33,385 nt of DNA from JBDTES01 sp039922435. GTDB taxonomy: Bacteria; Patescibacteriota; Saccharimonadia; Saccharimonadales; UBA4665. The notes below the pieces were generated by a model. It was not told where the DNA came from. It did not search any database and worked only from the letters and a program-made list of their open reading frames with translations. Both the position numbers and the translations under genes were made by a program. The DNA lies in NCBI GenBank assembly GCA_039922435.1, contig JBDTES010000023.1, forward strand, positions 1 to 33,385. Reading direction: 5' to 3'. Shown piece after piece: positions 14,381 through 21,531 of the stretch (positions within the stretch are counted from its first letter, which is position 1; every line of letters begins with the position of its first letter).

Positions 14381-14968
14381 ATGTTAGCCCCAAACAAAAA
14401 AGCCTACAAATATCTCCTCATTAGCCAGCTGAGCTTCTGGGGTTTATTAGTTCTTTGCGCCGCACTTATCCCACGCTATTTTACCTCCAATGATGAAGGT
14501 GGCGTTAGTAATTATGGGGTAACCCTGGAGACAGTTGTCCCCTATACGCTAGCATTTCTATCAGCCAGTTGGCTAGTTATGCGGGCGGCTAGAATATTAC
14601 CAGTAACAACACCAACCCTCAAGTGGTTGCGTATCGTACTATACATTTTCTCAGGTTTATTGCTACTAGTGCTTGTCTCGACGTTTCCCTACAAGATCAA
14701 CTCAACTTTATCGCAATTACACGCCTCGACAGCAACCGTATTCATCGGTTTTGAGGCGGTAACCGCTATTTGGCTTGGATTATTCGCTGCCCGAGATAAG
14801 TGGAACATGTTGTTATTAATAGCGTTCATGGTTGGGCTCGGCCTAGCCATCGCTACCCTTAATAATTGGCTACATCTATTGTTCGTATCACAATTTGTTA
14901 CTAGTGTTCTGTTTGGTGGAATTCTACTAAACAGTACTAAGCTGTTGCTTACAATAAAGTCTAAATAA
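14381..14968 (+). CDS. Six-helix membrane protein, function unknown
   Basis: A 195-residue integral membrane protein with six hydrophobic helices (about 11-30, 50-67, 80-101, 115-136, 142-160, 165-190). The loops are short, and a histidine/serine-containing stretch, LSQLHASTATVFIGFEA, leads into helix 4. I do not recognise a family; small six-helix proteins of the DUF998 type are a possible comparison but not supported by a motif. A TAGAAT box lies 11 bases upstream of the ATG and there is no good Shine-Dalgarno. The gene stands alone between tRNA-Gly and the tRNA-Phe region. Confidence 0.7.
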   Translation: MLAPNKKAYKYLLISQLSFWGLLVLCAALIPRYFTSNDEGGVSNYGVTLETVVPYTLAFLSASWLVMRAARILPVTTPTLKWLRIVLYIFSGLLLLVLVSTFPYKINSTLSQLHASTATVFIGFEAVTAIWLGLFAARDKWNMLLLIAFMVGLGLAIATLNNWLHLLFVSQFVTSVLFGGILLNSTKLLLTIKSK

Positions 14969-15001
14969 AAAGTCCTGATACAAGAGATCGCGAATTTTTA
15001 T

Positions 15002-15014
15002 TGGTGGCTCCTCC
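15002..15014. repeat. Copy of the tRNA-Phe 3' end (possible attachment-site scar)
   Basis: Thirteen bases, TGGTGGCTCCTCC, are identical to 15175-15187, the CCA, discriminator, acceptor strand and first T-stem bases of tRNA-Phe. A 10-base partial copy is at 15090-15099. Direct repeats of a tRNA 3' end are typical leftovers of integration at tRNA genes. The 14969-15143 stretch holds no gene that I can support. Confidence 0.4.
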
Positions 15015-15143
15015 TAGGCAGCAGGCTTGACCCTTTTCCTTTGCGGCGTGCTCAGAATAAATTCTTGGGCTCGTCCTCACTCCACCGAATTGGTGGCTCG
15101 CTCCGCTACCTCATCCAGTTCAAGCCCAGTGCCCTTCACCACG

Positions 15144-15166
15144 AAAAAACCCGACCAGAGGTCGGG
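15144..15166 (-). terminator. Rho-independent terminator of tRNA-Phe
   Basis: Minus strand: CCCGACC-TCT-GGTCGGG followed by TTTTTT. It lies 8 bases after the encoded CCA of tRNA-Phe. Confidence 0.85.
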
Positions 15167-15174
15167 CGGTTTCG

Positions 15175-15250
15175 TGGTGGCTCCTCCCAGACTCGAACTG
15201 GGGACACAAGGCTCTTCAAGCCTCTGCTCTACCAACTGAGCTAAAGAGCC
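15175..15250 (-). tRNA. tRNA-Phe (GAA)
   Basis: Complete cloverleaf on the minus strand: acceptor GGCTCTT/AGGAGCC (one G-U), D-stem GCTC/GAGC with AGTTGGTA loop, anticodon stem GAGGC/GCCTT with loop TTGAAGA (anticodon GAA), and T-stem CCCAG/CTGGG with loop TTCGAGT. Discriminator A and an encoded CCA (15175-15177) follow. Confidence 0.95.
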
Positions 15251-15282
15251 ACAAACAGCTTTTACATTATATCAGTTCGGGC

Positions 15283-15442
15283 TGGCTCCTCCCAGACATC
15301 GCGCACACTAATCGTGTGCACTCCTTCCTGTGGTACTCGAAAATAACGATCAAGTTCGTTATTTATCTCCGTTCCTCGTCCGCCGAACTGGGGACACAAG
15401 GCTCTTCAAGCCTCTGCTTTTGCCAAGCTGAGCTAAAGAGCC
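15283..15442 (-). pseudogene. tRNA-Phe copy interrupted in the T-loop by an 86-bp insert
   Basis: The 5' part (15442 down to 15384) repeats tRNA-Phe, with an identical anticodon arm (GAA) but a changed D-arm that can no longer pair fully. The sequence breaks inside the T-loop and resumes at 15297-15283 with the T-stem and acceptor 3' strand; the CCA is replaced. The insert (15298-15383) holds two hairpins: a 6-bp stem GCACAC/GTGTGC and a 9-bp stem AAATAACGA/TCGTTATTT. Damage to the D-arm and the missing CCA argue for a pseudogene. Confidence 0.75.
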
Positions 15443-15558
15443 ACAAACGGACGTAGATTTGGTACGATTACTAACGTCAATGAACTTAGAGCTAATTACT
15501 TCGCCACTCTACAAGCTTACAACCCCGTTATTTTAGCGGTTTTTGGCTAATTTATCAA

Positions 15559-16287
15559 CTAGCCGATGGCTGTACCGAACAGATAACCAACAGCGTAGGT
15601 CACAATCATAGCCAAGGCCCCACCAACTACGACCCGTAGAATCGCTCGGCGGCGCGAAGCGCCACCGACGGTTGCGCTCAAGTAGCCAGTCAATATTAGG
15701 GCAGCAATAACTGCCACAAAGGTGACCGGAAAGCGCAAATGGACGGCTACAAAGATAATACTGAGGAGCGGTATTAATGCCCCAACAGTAAACGAAAATA
15801 GCGAAGCAATAGCGGCCTGCAGTGGATTAGTTAGATCTTGTTCGTCAATGTTTAGTTCAACCGAAAGGTGGGCCTTAAGCGCATCTTTGGCAGTTAATTC
15901 TTGGGCGACCTGTTTGGCTGTTTTGGCACTCAAACCCTTAGCTTCGTACATATCGGCTAGCTCGACCAGCTCTTCGCTTGGTTTAGTCCGCAGTTCCCAC
16001 TTTTCGTGCTGAATATAGGCCCGCTCGGTATCACGCTGAGTACTAACCGATACGTACTCGCCAACCGCCATCGACAGCGCTCCAGCCACTAGTCCGGCTA
16101 GTCCAGCTGTAAAGATAGCCCCACGACTATCGGTGGCAGCCGCTACACCTAGGACAATACTAGCCACCGACACAATACCATCGTTAGCCCCTAGCACGGC
16201 AGCTCGCAGGCTATTTAGATTAGTACTGCGCTGGCCTGTATGAGCATCGTTATCACTATGAATATCTTCACTTTTTAGAAATGCCAT
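15559..16287 (-). CDS. VIT1/CCC1-family iron/manganese transporter-like membrane protein
   Basis: Integral membrane protein of the VIT family, which moves Fe2+ or Mn2+ out of the cytosol in plants and yeast. The family's opening LRAAVLGANDGIVSVASIVLG is in the first helix, followed by GLVAGALSMAVGEYVSVSTQRDTERA, which joins helix 2 to the cytoplasmic helical metal-binding segment (about 80-140, many Glu). Three helices complete the C-terminal half. Five helices and about 242 residues is the normal bacterial size. I start at the ATG at 16287, preceded by GGTGG; a TTG 12 bases further up is less likely. It lies 20 bases after the slipin stop codon, so it is probably cotranscribed with it. Confidence 0.88.
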   Translation of the reverse strand: MAFLKSEDIHSDNDAHTGQRSTNLNSLRAAVLGANDGIVSVASIVLGVAAATDSRGAIFTAGLAGLVAGALSMAVGEYVSVSTQRDTERAYIQHEKWELRTKPSEELVELADMYEAKGLSAKTAKQVAQELTAKDALKAHLSVELNIDEQDLTNPLQAAIASLFSFTVGALIPLLSIIFVAVHLRFPVTFVAVIAALILTGYLSATVGGASRRRAILRVVVGGALAMIVTYAVGYLFGTAIG

Positions 16288-16307
16288 ATTTACCACCAAC
16301 TAAGAAG

Positions 16308-17069
16308 CTACTGTTCTTTGACCATAAACTTTTTGACGCTATCAATAGTATCTAAGAACTGACTTGGGAAAATTATTGTACTGTTTTTTTCGACAGCAAT
16401 ATCGCTCATAACTTGTAAGTTCCGAAGTTGCAAAGCGATTGGATGAGCTGCGATTATATCGGCGGCCTCACCTAGCTTGGCAGCGCTCAAAGCTTCACCC
16501 TCAGCGGCGATAACTTTGGCCCGCTTCTCACGCTCGGCCTCGGCTTGCTTAGCCATAGCCCGCTGCATACTGTCTGGCAACTGAATATCTTTGACCTCGA
16601 CTGTACTGACGAGTACGCCCCACTTCTCGGTGGCTTGCTCAAGGATCTCTTTGATCTTTTCGTTGATAGCTGACGTCTCACTTAGGACGTCGTCAAGTGG
16701 GCTCTGGCCGACAATATTACGCACCGTGGTTTGAGCAATCTGATAGGTTGCCGAGACAACGTTCTGAATCTCGACCACAGCTTTGACTGGATCAACAATC
16801 CGGTAATAGGCTACGGCCGAAACATCAATCGACACGTTATCTCTGGTTATAATCTTTTGCGATTCAATTGGCAGAGTTATAATCTGCATACTGATTTTAC
16901 GCATCTGATCGACAATCGGGATAATTAACCTAAGGCCTGGCTGTTTAACATCGTCACGGACTCGTCCCAGTCGCAGCACTACACCACGCTCATACTGATT
17001 AATAACTCGCACACCATTAGCGATGATAATGAGAACTACAACAATTATTATAATGGCCAGTACTGACAT
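16308..17069 (-). CDS. Slipin (stomatin-like SPFH/band 7 membrane protein)
   Basis: Membrane-scaffold protein of the SPFH family, slipin type. Residues 2-19 are a single N-terminal membrane helix, followed by NQYERGVVLRLGR (24-36), the diagnostic start of the band 7 domain. The domain continues through RDNVSIDVSAVAYYRI and SETSAINEKI. A long Ala/Glu-rich coiled coil (about 170-215) ends the core. Slipins form large ring oligomers at the membrane and often pair with a NfeD protein; none is seen here. The ATG has the strongest ribosome-binding site in the window, AAGGAGG 5 bases upstream. The downstream partner is the VIT-family gene. Confidence 0.95.
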   Translation of the reverse strand: MSVLAIIIIVVVLIIIANGVRVINQYERGVVLRLGRVRDDVKQPGLRLIIPIVDQMRKISMQIITLPIESQKIITRDNVSIDVSAVAYYRIVDPVKAVVEIQNVVSATYQIAQTTVRNIVGQSPLDDVLSETSAINEKIKEILEQATEKWGVLVSTVEVKDIQLPDSMQRAMAKQAEAEREKRAKVIAAEGEALSAAKLGEAADIIAAHPIALQLRNLQVMSDIAVEKNSTIIFPSQFLDTIDSVKKFMVKEQ

Positions 17070-17074
17070 AATTT

Positions 17075-17081
17075 CCTCCTT
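17075..17081 (-). promoter_or_regulatory. Consensus Shine-Dalgarno of the slipin gene
   Basis: AAGGAGG on the minus strand, 5 bases before the ATG at 17069. It shows that this genome uses leadered, ribosome-binding-site-driven translation beside the leaderless type. Confidence 0.85.
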
Positions 17082-17221
17082 AACTCAACAGCTATTATTA
17101 ATATTCTACGGTTTGTGGGCCCTTTATACAATACGTATTTAAGGGGTATCAAAAACTATTATAAGAAGTAGGTTAACTTTGTTATTCGCCTAAGTTCGTC
17201 TCAAATTATTAAGTAAACTTA

Positions 17222-17298
17222 TGGTGGGTGATGAGGGGCTCGAACCCCCGACCTCAGCAATGTGAATGCTGCGCTCTAGCCAGCTGAGCTAATCACCC
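17222..17298 (-). tRNA. tRNA-Val (CAC)
   Basis: Cloverleaf on the minus strand: acceptor GGGTGAT/ATCACCC, D-stem GCTC/GAGC, anticodon stem CAGCA/TGCTG with loop TTCACAT (anticodon CAC), T-stem GGGGG/CCCTC (one G-U) with loop TTCGAGC, discriminator A and encoded CCA. No terminator is obvious downstream. Confidence 0.95.
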
Positions 17299-17400
17299 AA
17301 GCATGAGACAAACCAACGGTTTTTCTCATCGCGCGGTGTGCCGAAATAAATTCGTCGCTCCGGCTGCTCTTTTCCTCAAGCAACAGTTAGTATTATAGCG

Positions 17401-17406
17401 TAAAAT
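17401..17406 (+). promoter_or_regulatory. -10 box (leaderless type) for the HIT gene
   Basis: TAAAAT with a 7-base gap to the ATG at 17414; no ribosome-binding site lies in the gap. Confidence 0.4.
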
Positions 17407-17413
17407 ATAGCCT

Positions 17414-17911
17414 ATGAGTGATTTAGCTATATATCCAGGCTGCGACGTCTGCCAGGCCATGCCAAACGATCCCATCGAGCTGAAACTGGCCGACAACGAT
17501 TACTGGGTGGCTAGCCTACGCGCCAGTGACCAGTCGCTACTTGGCACATCGTTTATCACTCCAAAACGACATACTCCGGAACTAGACGACCTAACACCTG
17601 AAGAAGATGCCTCTTTTGTAGTGATTAGAAATCGAATCATAAAAGCTATTAGAGCCAGTTTCGAGCCAATCACCTTTAATGTTTCCTGCCTAAAGAATAA
17701 TGCTTTCCGAGCCGACCCAGACAATACACCGCCCGAGGCCGCCCATGTACACTGGCACGTTAAGCCGCGTTATGGCACTAAACCAATCGAATTTGCCGGC
17801 GAGAGCTTTACCGACCCGTCTCCAGGGCGCTACCTAAACAGTCATGAACACAAACTTGTTTCGGCAGAAGTCGCCCTAAAAATCGCTGAGACCATTCGCA
17901 GTCATATCTGA
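17414..17911 (+). CDS. HIT-family (histidine triad) nucleotide hydrolase-like protein
   Basis: A 165-residue HIT-domain protein. The triad is AHVHWHVKPRY (110-120), with His111, His113 and His115; the middle one is the nucleophile in the family. CDVC (10-13) at the N-terminus is half of the zinc site found in many HIT proteins. SFITPKRHTPELDDL (46-60) is the usual strand and helix before it. Likely activity is hydrolysis of a nucleoside phosphoramidate or dinucleoside polyphosphate, but the substrate cannot be told. It may share a direction with, but is 55 bases from, the alpha/beta hydrolase, which has its own -10 box. Confidence 0.9.
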   Translation: MSDLAIYPGCDVCQAMPNDPIELKLADNDYWVASLRASDQSLLGTSFITPKRHTPELDDLTPEEDASFVVIRNRIIKAIRASFEPITFNVSCLKNNAFRADPDNTPPEAAHVHWHVKPRYGTKPIEFAGESFTDPSPGRYLNSHEHKLVSAEVALKIAETIRSHI

Positions 17912-17966
17912 ATAGACCCAACCAGTCCAGCAAATATCTGTACGACTGCTATAATCAATAGTTGAA

Positions 17967-18716
17967 ATGCAAGTCGTTGTTGACTCTTTGATTACTAATT
18001 ATCACCGCACTGGCAAGGGTCGCCAAGTCCTAATTCTGCACGGCTGGGGTGATAACAGCGCCGGCTGGCAAACTTTTGCTAATAACCTGGCAGCAAACTT
18101 TGAGATTATTACTCTAGACTTACCTGGATTTGGTAACACCCAAGCCCCCAGAGATGATTGGGGGATAACCGAATACGCAGTATTTGTGGCAGCCTTTTTA
18201 GATAAAGTAAATCTGGAGCTATACGCTATTTTAGGACATTCTAACGGTGGCGCAATAGCCATCCGCGGTATCAGTAATAACAGCCTGCGAGCCAAAAAGC
18301 TGGTGCTACTAGCCAGTGCCGGAATCCGTGGAGAATTTAATGGCCGTTACAGGATCTTACGAGTAATTACTAAAACCGGTAAGCTGCTTGTCAGCCCACT
18401 GCCCAAAGCTGCCAAGAAGACCTTGCAGCACAAAGTCTACCGGACTATCGGTTCAGATATGCTAGTGGCCGAACATTTACAGGGTACTTTTAAGAAAGTC
18501 ATTGCCGACGACGTTAGAATCGACGCTCAATCTATAAAGCTGCCAACACTTTTGATTTATGGCCAGACGGATAGTCAGACTCCTGTCAGGTACGGACAGC
18601 TTTTTCACAACGCTATTGCTGGCTCTAAGCTACATATAATCCCGGAAGCCGATCATTTCTTACATCTAACGCACGGCAGCCAAGTACTTAATTTAATCAA
18701 GGAGTTTTTAAAATGA
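17967..18716 (+). CDS. Alpha/beta hydrolase
   Basis: Serine hydrolase fold, 249 residues. The oxyanion-hole strand is LILHGWGDNSAGW (22-34). The nucleophile elbow is GHSNGG with Ser92, the acid is Asp202 in YGQTDSQTP, and the catalytic His230 is in EADHFLHL. No signal peptide is seen, so it is cytosolic. The substrate is unknown. Its stop codon overlaps the start of the MurF-like gene (ATGA), so the two are cotranscribed and translationally coupled. A role near cell-wall metabolism is suggested only by that link. A TATAAT box (17950-17955) lies 11 bases before the ATG. Confidence 0.92.
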   Translation: MQVVVDSLITNYHRTGKGRQVLILHGWGDNSAGWQTFANNLAANFEIITLDLPGFGNTQAPRDDWGITEYAVFVAAFLDKVNLELYAILGHSNGGAIAIRGISNNSLRAKKLVLLASAGIRGEFNGRYRILRVITKTGKLLVSPLPKAAKKTLQHKVYRTIGSDMLVAEHLQGTFKKVIADDVRIDAQSIKLPTLLIYGQTDSQTPVRYGQLFHNAIAGSKLHIIPEADHFLHLTHGSQVLNLIKEFLK

Positions 18717-20155
18717 TACAGAGCTTGATGGTAATTTATAACCCTTGGCGGTATGCCGTTATCCTAACCTATATGCTCCAAAATACCGAATATCACACTG
18801 GATCGTATTTGGCTTGGTTTTGGCGGACCCAAGATTTCTCGCGCGTCATGTATCGCCGCCGGCTCGATAACACCAAAGCCGCTAAGCTACTCAAGCGCTC
18901 GCTAATTGCAGGAATGGTCCTGCAAACTATTGCCGGGGTGGCTCTCATCGCTTATGGTAGCTGGCAAAATATGTCTGCCTTTAACCTTTTTGGACTAGCT
19001 TTGATTCTATCACTTCCGATCGTCTGGGCTCACTTAATCACCGTACCCCTAGCCCTGGGCCGCTGGTTAATAGTGAACCCTCGGGAGCAGAAACTGGTTG
19101 AGCATTCCCGCCGCATCTTCGCCGAGCATAAAGGTGTAAAAATTGCTGTGGCCGGCAGTTACGGCAAGACGACTATGAAAGAACTACTTAAAACAGTCTT
19201 GGGCGAGGCCAAAAACGTGGCCGCCACGCCAGGCAACAAAAACGTGGCTGTATCACACGCCTATTTTGCTAGTCGTTTAACTGGCCAAGAGGACATCTTG
19301 ATTATTGAATACGGCGAAGGTCAACCCGGAGACGTGGCGAGCTTTGCGCGTAACACCAGCCCAACCCATGGCGTCATTACCGGGTTAGCTCCGGCTCATC
19401 TGGACCACTACAAAACTATCGAGGCGGCTGGCCAAGATATATTTTCTCTAGCCGATTACCTAGATAATAAGCAAGTATATGTAAACAGTGAGCCGGCTGC
19501 CACGTTGCCATTTATAAAACGAAGCTTCCACCGTTACGACCGAACCGGGGCACTTGGTTGGAAGGTCAAAAACGTCAAGTTACTTCCCGAATCGACTAGT
19601 TTTGAGTTAATTAAAGACAGCCGAACACTCAAACTAACCAGTGGTCTGCTAGGCGCTCACCAGATTGGACCACTTAGTTTAGTGGCGACCCTAGCCCTCG
19701 ACCTCGGCTTGAGCGAAAAACAGGTCAAATCCGGTATAGCTAAGACCGTAGCTTTCGAGCACCGCATGCAGCCGTACCGGCTAAATGGTGGCTGGGTTAT
19801 AGACGACACCTATAACGGTAATATTGAGGGAATCCGAGCCGGTACAGAGCTATTAAAAGCCTTGCCAGCCAATCGAAAACTATACATTACTCCTGGTTTG
19901 GTTGGTCAAGGTGATGGGGCTGATGACATCCACCAGGAAATGGGTGATTTAATCGCTAAGGCTCAGCCCAACACCGTAGTACTCATGCAGAACTCTACCA
20001 CTGAGTCAATCTGCCGAGGTCTAAAGTCTGGTGGCTTTAAGGGCAAACTGATTATCGAAAAGGATCCGTTAAACTTTTACACTAATCTGAGCCAGTTCGT
20101 TGCAACCGGCGACGTCGTGCTAATGCAAAACGACTGGACCGACAACTACGCCTAA
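18713..20155 (+). CDS. Membrane-anchored Mur ligase, MurF-like
   Basis: ATP-dependent Mur ligase, most like MurF, which adds D-Ala-D-Ala to the UDP-MurNAc-tripeptide. The ATP P-loop is AVAGSYGKTTMKELL (146-159 region). The central domain shows TPGNKNVAVSHAYF, then IIEYGEGQPGDVAS (metal-binding Glu region) and GLAPAHLDHY, all in the MurF pattern. The C-terminal domain has DDTYNGNIEGIRAG. Unusually, the N-terminal ~120 residues are not the UDP-substrate domain but an extension with two membrane helices (about 65-84 and 90-117). It may therefore work at the membrane or on a lipid-linked substrate. It overlaps the alpha/beta hydrolase stop codon and is followed 37 bases later by ddl. Confidence 0.85.
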   Translation: MIQSLMVIYNPWRYAVILTYMLQNTEYHTGSYLAWFWRTQDFSRVMYRRRLDNTKAAKLLKRSLIAGMVLQTIAGVALIAYGSWQNMSAFNLFGLALILSLPIVWAHLITVPLALGRWLIVNPREQKLVEHSRRIFAEHKGVKIAVAGSYGKTTMKELLKTVLGEAKNVAATPGNKNVAVSHAYFASRLTGQEDILIIEYGEGQPGDVASFARNTSPTHGVITGLAPAHLDHYKTIEAAGQDIFSLADYLDNKQVYVNSEPAATLPFIKRSFHRYDRTGALGWKVKNVKLLPESTSFELIKDSRTLKLTSGLLGAHQIGPLSLVATLALDLGLSEKQVKSGIAKTVAFEHRMQPYRLNGGWVIDDTYNGNIEGIRAGTELLKALPANRKLYITPGLVGQGDGADDIHQEMGDLIAKAQPNTVVLMQNSTTESICRGLKSGGFKGKLIIEKDPLNFYTNLSQFVATGDVVLMQNDWTDNYA

Positions 20156-20177
20156 AGTCTATTCAGGCGATTTAGGG

Positions 20178-20183
20178 TATAAT
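20178..20183 (+). promoter_or_regulatory. -10 box (leaderless type) for ddl
   Basis: TATAAT with an 8-base gap to the ddl ATG at 20192. It gives ddl its own promoter although it follows the MurF-like gene closely. Confidence 0.55.
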
Positions 20184-20191
20184 TCAAAGAT

Positions 20192-21358
20192 ATGAAGAAT
20201 CAGACCATCGGCGTATTTTTTGGATCACGTTCGACCGAACACGATGTATCTATCGTTACGGCAATCGGCTCGATTATAAAACCGCTAGAATTATCACGTC
20301 AGTACACCGAAATCATTCCCATCTATATCGCCAAAGATGGACGCTGGTATAGCGACCCAGCCCTAAAAGATATAGGTCTGTTTTCTAGCGGTAAAATTGA
20401 CGAATGGTGCGACCATCACCAACCGATGCAGCTACTCTTCGACAACGGGCTTAAACTGGTAAAATCGGGCCTTCGCCCAAAAGTCATCAATATCGACGTA
20501 GCCTTTCCGGCTACCCACGGCACCCACGGCGAAGACGGCGATTTGATGGGAATATTTGAGATGGCTAATGTGCCCTATGTCGGCTGCGGCGTGGCCGCTA
20601 GCGCTGTCGCAATGGACAAGGTCTTAGCCAAACAAGTTGCTGAGGCTAACGGCCTACCAATTGCCAAATACGTCAGTTTCTCAAAACACGATTACGAGAC
20701 AAACCCCGATGCATTCCTGAAGCAAATCAAGACTTTAAAGCACCCCTTGTTCGTCAAGCCATCGCACCTGGGTTCAAGTATTGGTATTTCTCGGATCAAT
20801 AACTCTAGAGACCTAATTAATGCCATTGAAGTAGCCCTACACTACGACTCTTCAGCTATAGTAGAAGAAGCCGTGACAAACCTGATTGAGGTTACGCTAC
20901 CAATTATGGGTAACGAAACACCTCGTCCAGCTCTATTAGAAAAGCCTTTAACTAAGCCTGAAGATTTCTTTGATTTCGATACTAAATACATGAGTGGCGG
21001 TAAAAAAGGTAAAGCCGGTGGCGGTAAAAAAAGCGGGGCGCAAGGCTATAGCCAATTACCAGCCGACTTGCCGAAAGGGATCTATAGACAAGCCATCAAT
21101 GTCGGCCTGGGTATTTATAAGGCTCTGGGGTGCAACGGTATTGCAAGAGTGGATATGCTGATCGACAGCCAAAAAGAAATTGTATACTTTAACGAAATAA
21201 ACCCGCTACCTGGTAGCCTGTACGCTCATAACTGGGCCAAAGCCGGCGTATCTGGCATAGAACTCGTGACCACGCTTGTCGACCTAGCGCTGTCTCAAGC
21301 TGAAACCAAAAAACAATCTGAAACCGTTTTTTCGACAAATTATTTAAAACAATACTAG
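20192..21358 (+). CDS. ddl: D-alanine--D-alanine ligase
   Basis: ATP-grasp ligase making D-Ala-D-Ala for the peptidoglycan stem. The N-terminal domain opens with GVFFGSRSTEHDVSI (7-21, Glu16 binding the first D-Ala). THGTHGEDG (108-116), FVKPSHLGSSIGIS (187-200) and NEINPLPGSLY (334-344) are the ATP-grasp and metal-binding motifs. Compared with typical Ddl it has a Gly/Lys-rich insertion at residues 269-288, just after DFDTKY, where the omega loop region lies. No change is seen that would by itself indicate D-Ala-D-Lac specificity. Its stop codon overlaps, on the opposite strand, the stop of a 58-aa gene. Confidence 0.94.
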   Translation: MKNQTIGVFFGSRSTEHDVSIVTAIGSIIKPLELSRQYTEIIPIYIAKDGRWYSDPALKDIGLFSSGKIDEWCDHHQPMQLLFDNGLKLVKSGLRPKVINIDVAFPATHGTHGEDGDLMGIFEMANVPYVGCGVAASAVAMDKVLAKQVAEANGLPIAKYVSFSKHDYETNPDAFLKQIKTLKHPLFVKPSHLGSSIGISRINNSRDLINAIEVALHYDSSAIVEEAVTNLIEVTLPIMGNETPRPALLEKPLTKPEDFFDFDTKYMSGGKKGKAGGGKKSGAQGYSQLPADLPKGIYRQAINVGLGIYKALGCNGIARVDMLIDSQKEIVYFNEINPLPGSLYAHNWAKAGVSGIELVTTLVDLALSQAETKKQSETVFSTNYLKQY

Positions 21359-21531
21359 TTCGACCTATCTGGTGCTGTCGCCAAGTGATATAGCCCGCAG
21401 TGACGGCATTTATAGACTTTTAGTTTAGCGCCATAGTGGTGCTCGCTAACAATGGCTGTAGCTTGGGCTGCTTTAACCGTCTCAAAAACCAATTTATCGG
21501 CACACGGTAAGACTTCTACCTCGTCACTCAT
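21355..21531 (-). CDS. 58-aa zinc-ribbon-like mini-protein
   Basis: A small minus-strand gene below usual size cut-offs. It encodes MSDEVEVLPCADKLVFE at the start and YKCRHCGLYHLATAP near the end. A CxxC pair (Cys42, Cys45) followed by G.YHL and a lone Cys10 resembles the short treble-clef or ribbon peptides (C..CG.WHLT) seen in many phage and bacterial genes. Its ATG overlaps the trehalase-like gene's TGA (ATGA), so it is translationally coupled to it. Its TAG shares the palindrome ACTAGT with the ddl stop on the other strand. The function is unknown. Confidence 0.7.
   Translation of the reverse strand: MSDEVEVLPCADKLVFETVKAAQATAIVSEHHYGAKLKVYKCRHCGLYHLATAPDRSN

Noticed and set aside
15027..15244. 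Plus-strand frames over the tRNA-Phe region
   Set aside because: They are translations of tRNA and terminator sequence (RTRTGDTRLF-like), a familiar artefact.
15525..15545. Hairpin CCGTTA-TTT-TAGCGG followed by TTTTT on the plus strand
   Set aside because: A weak 6-bp stem with a three-base loop and no plus-strand gene upstream; left out of the feature list.
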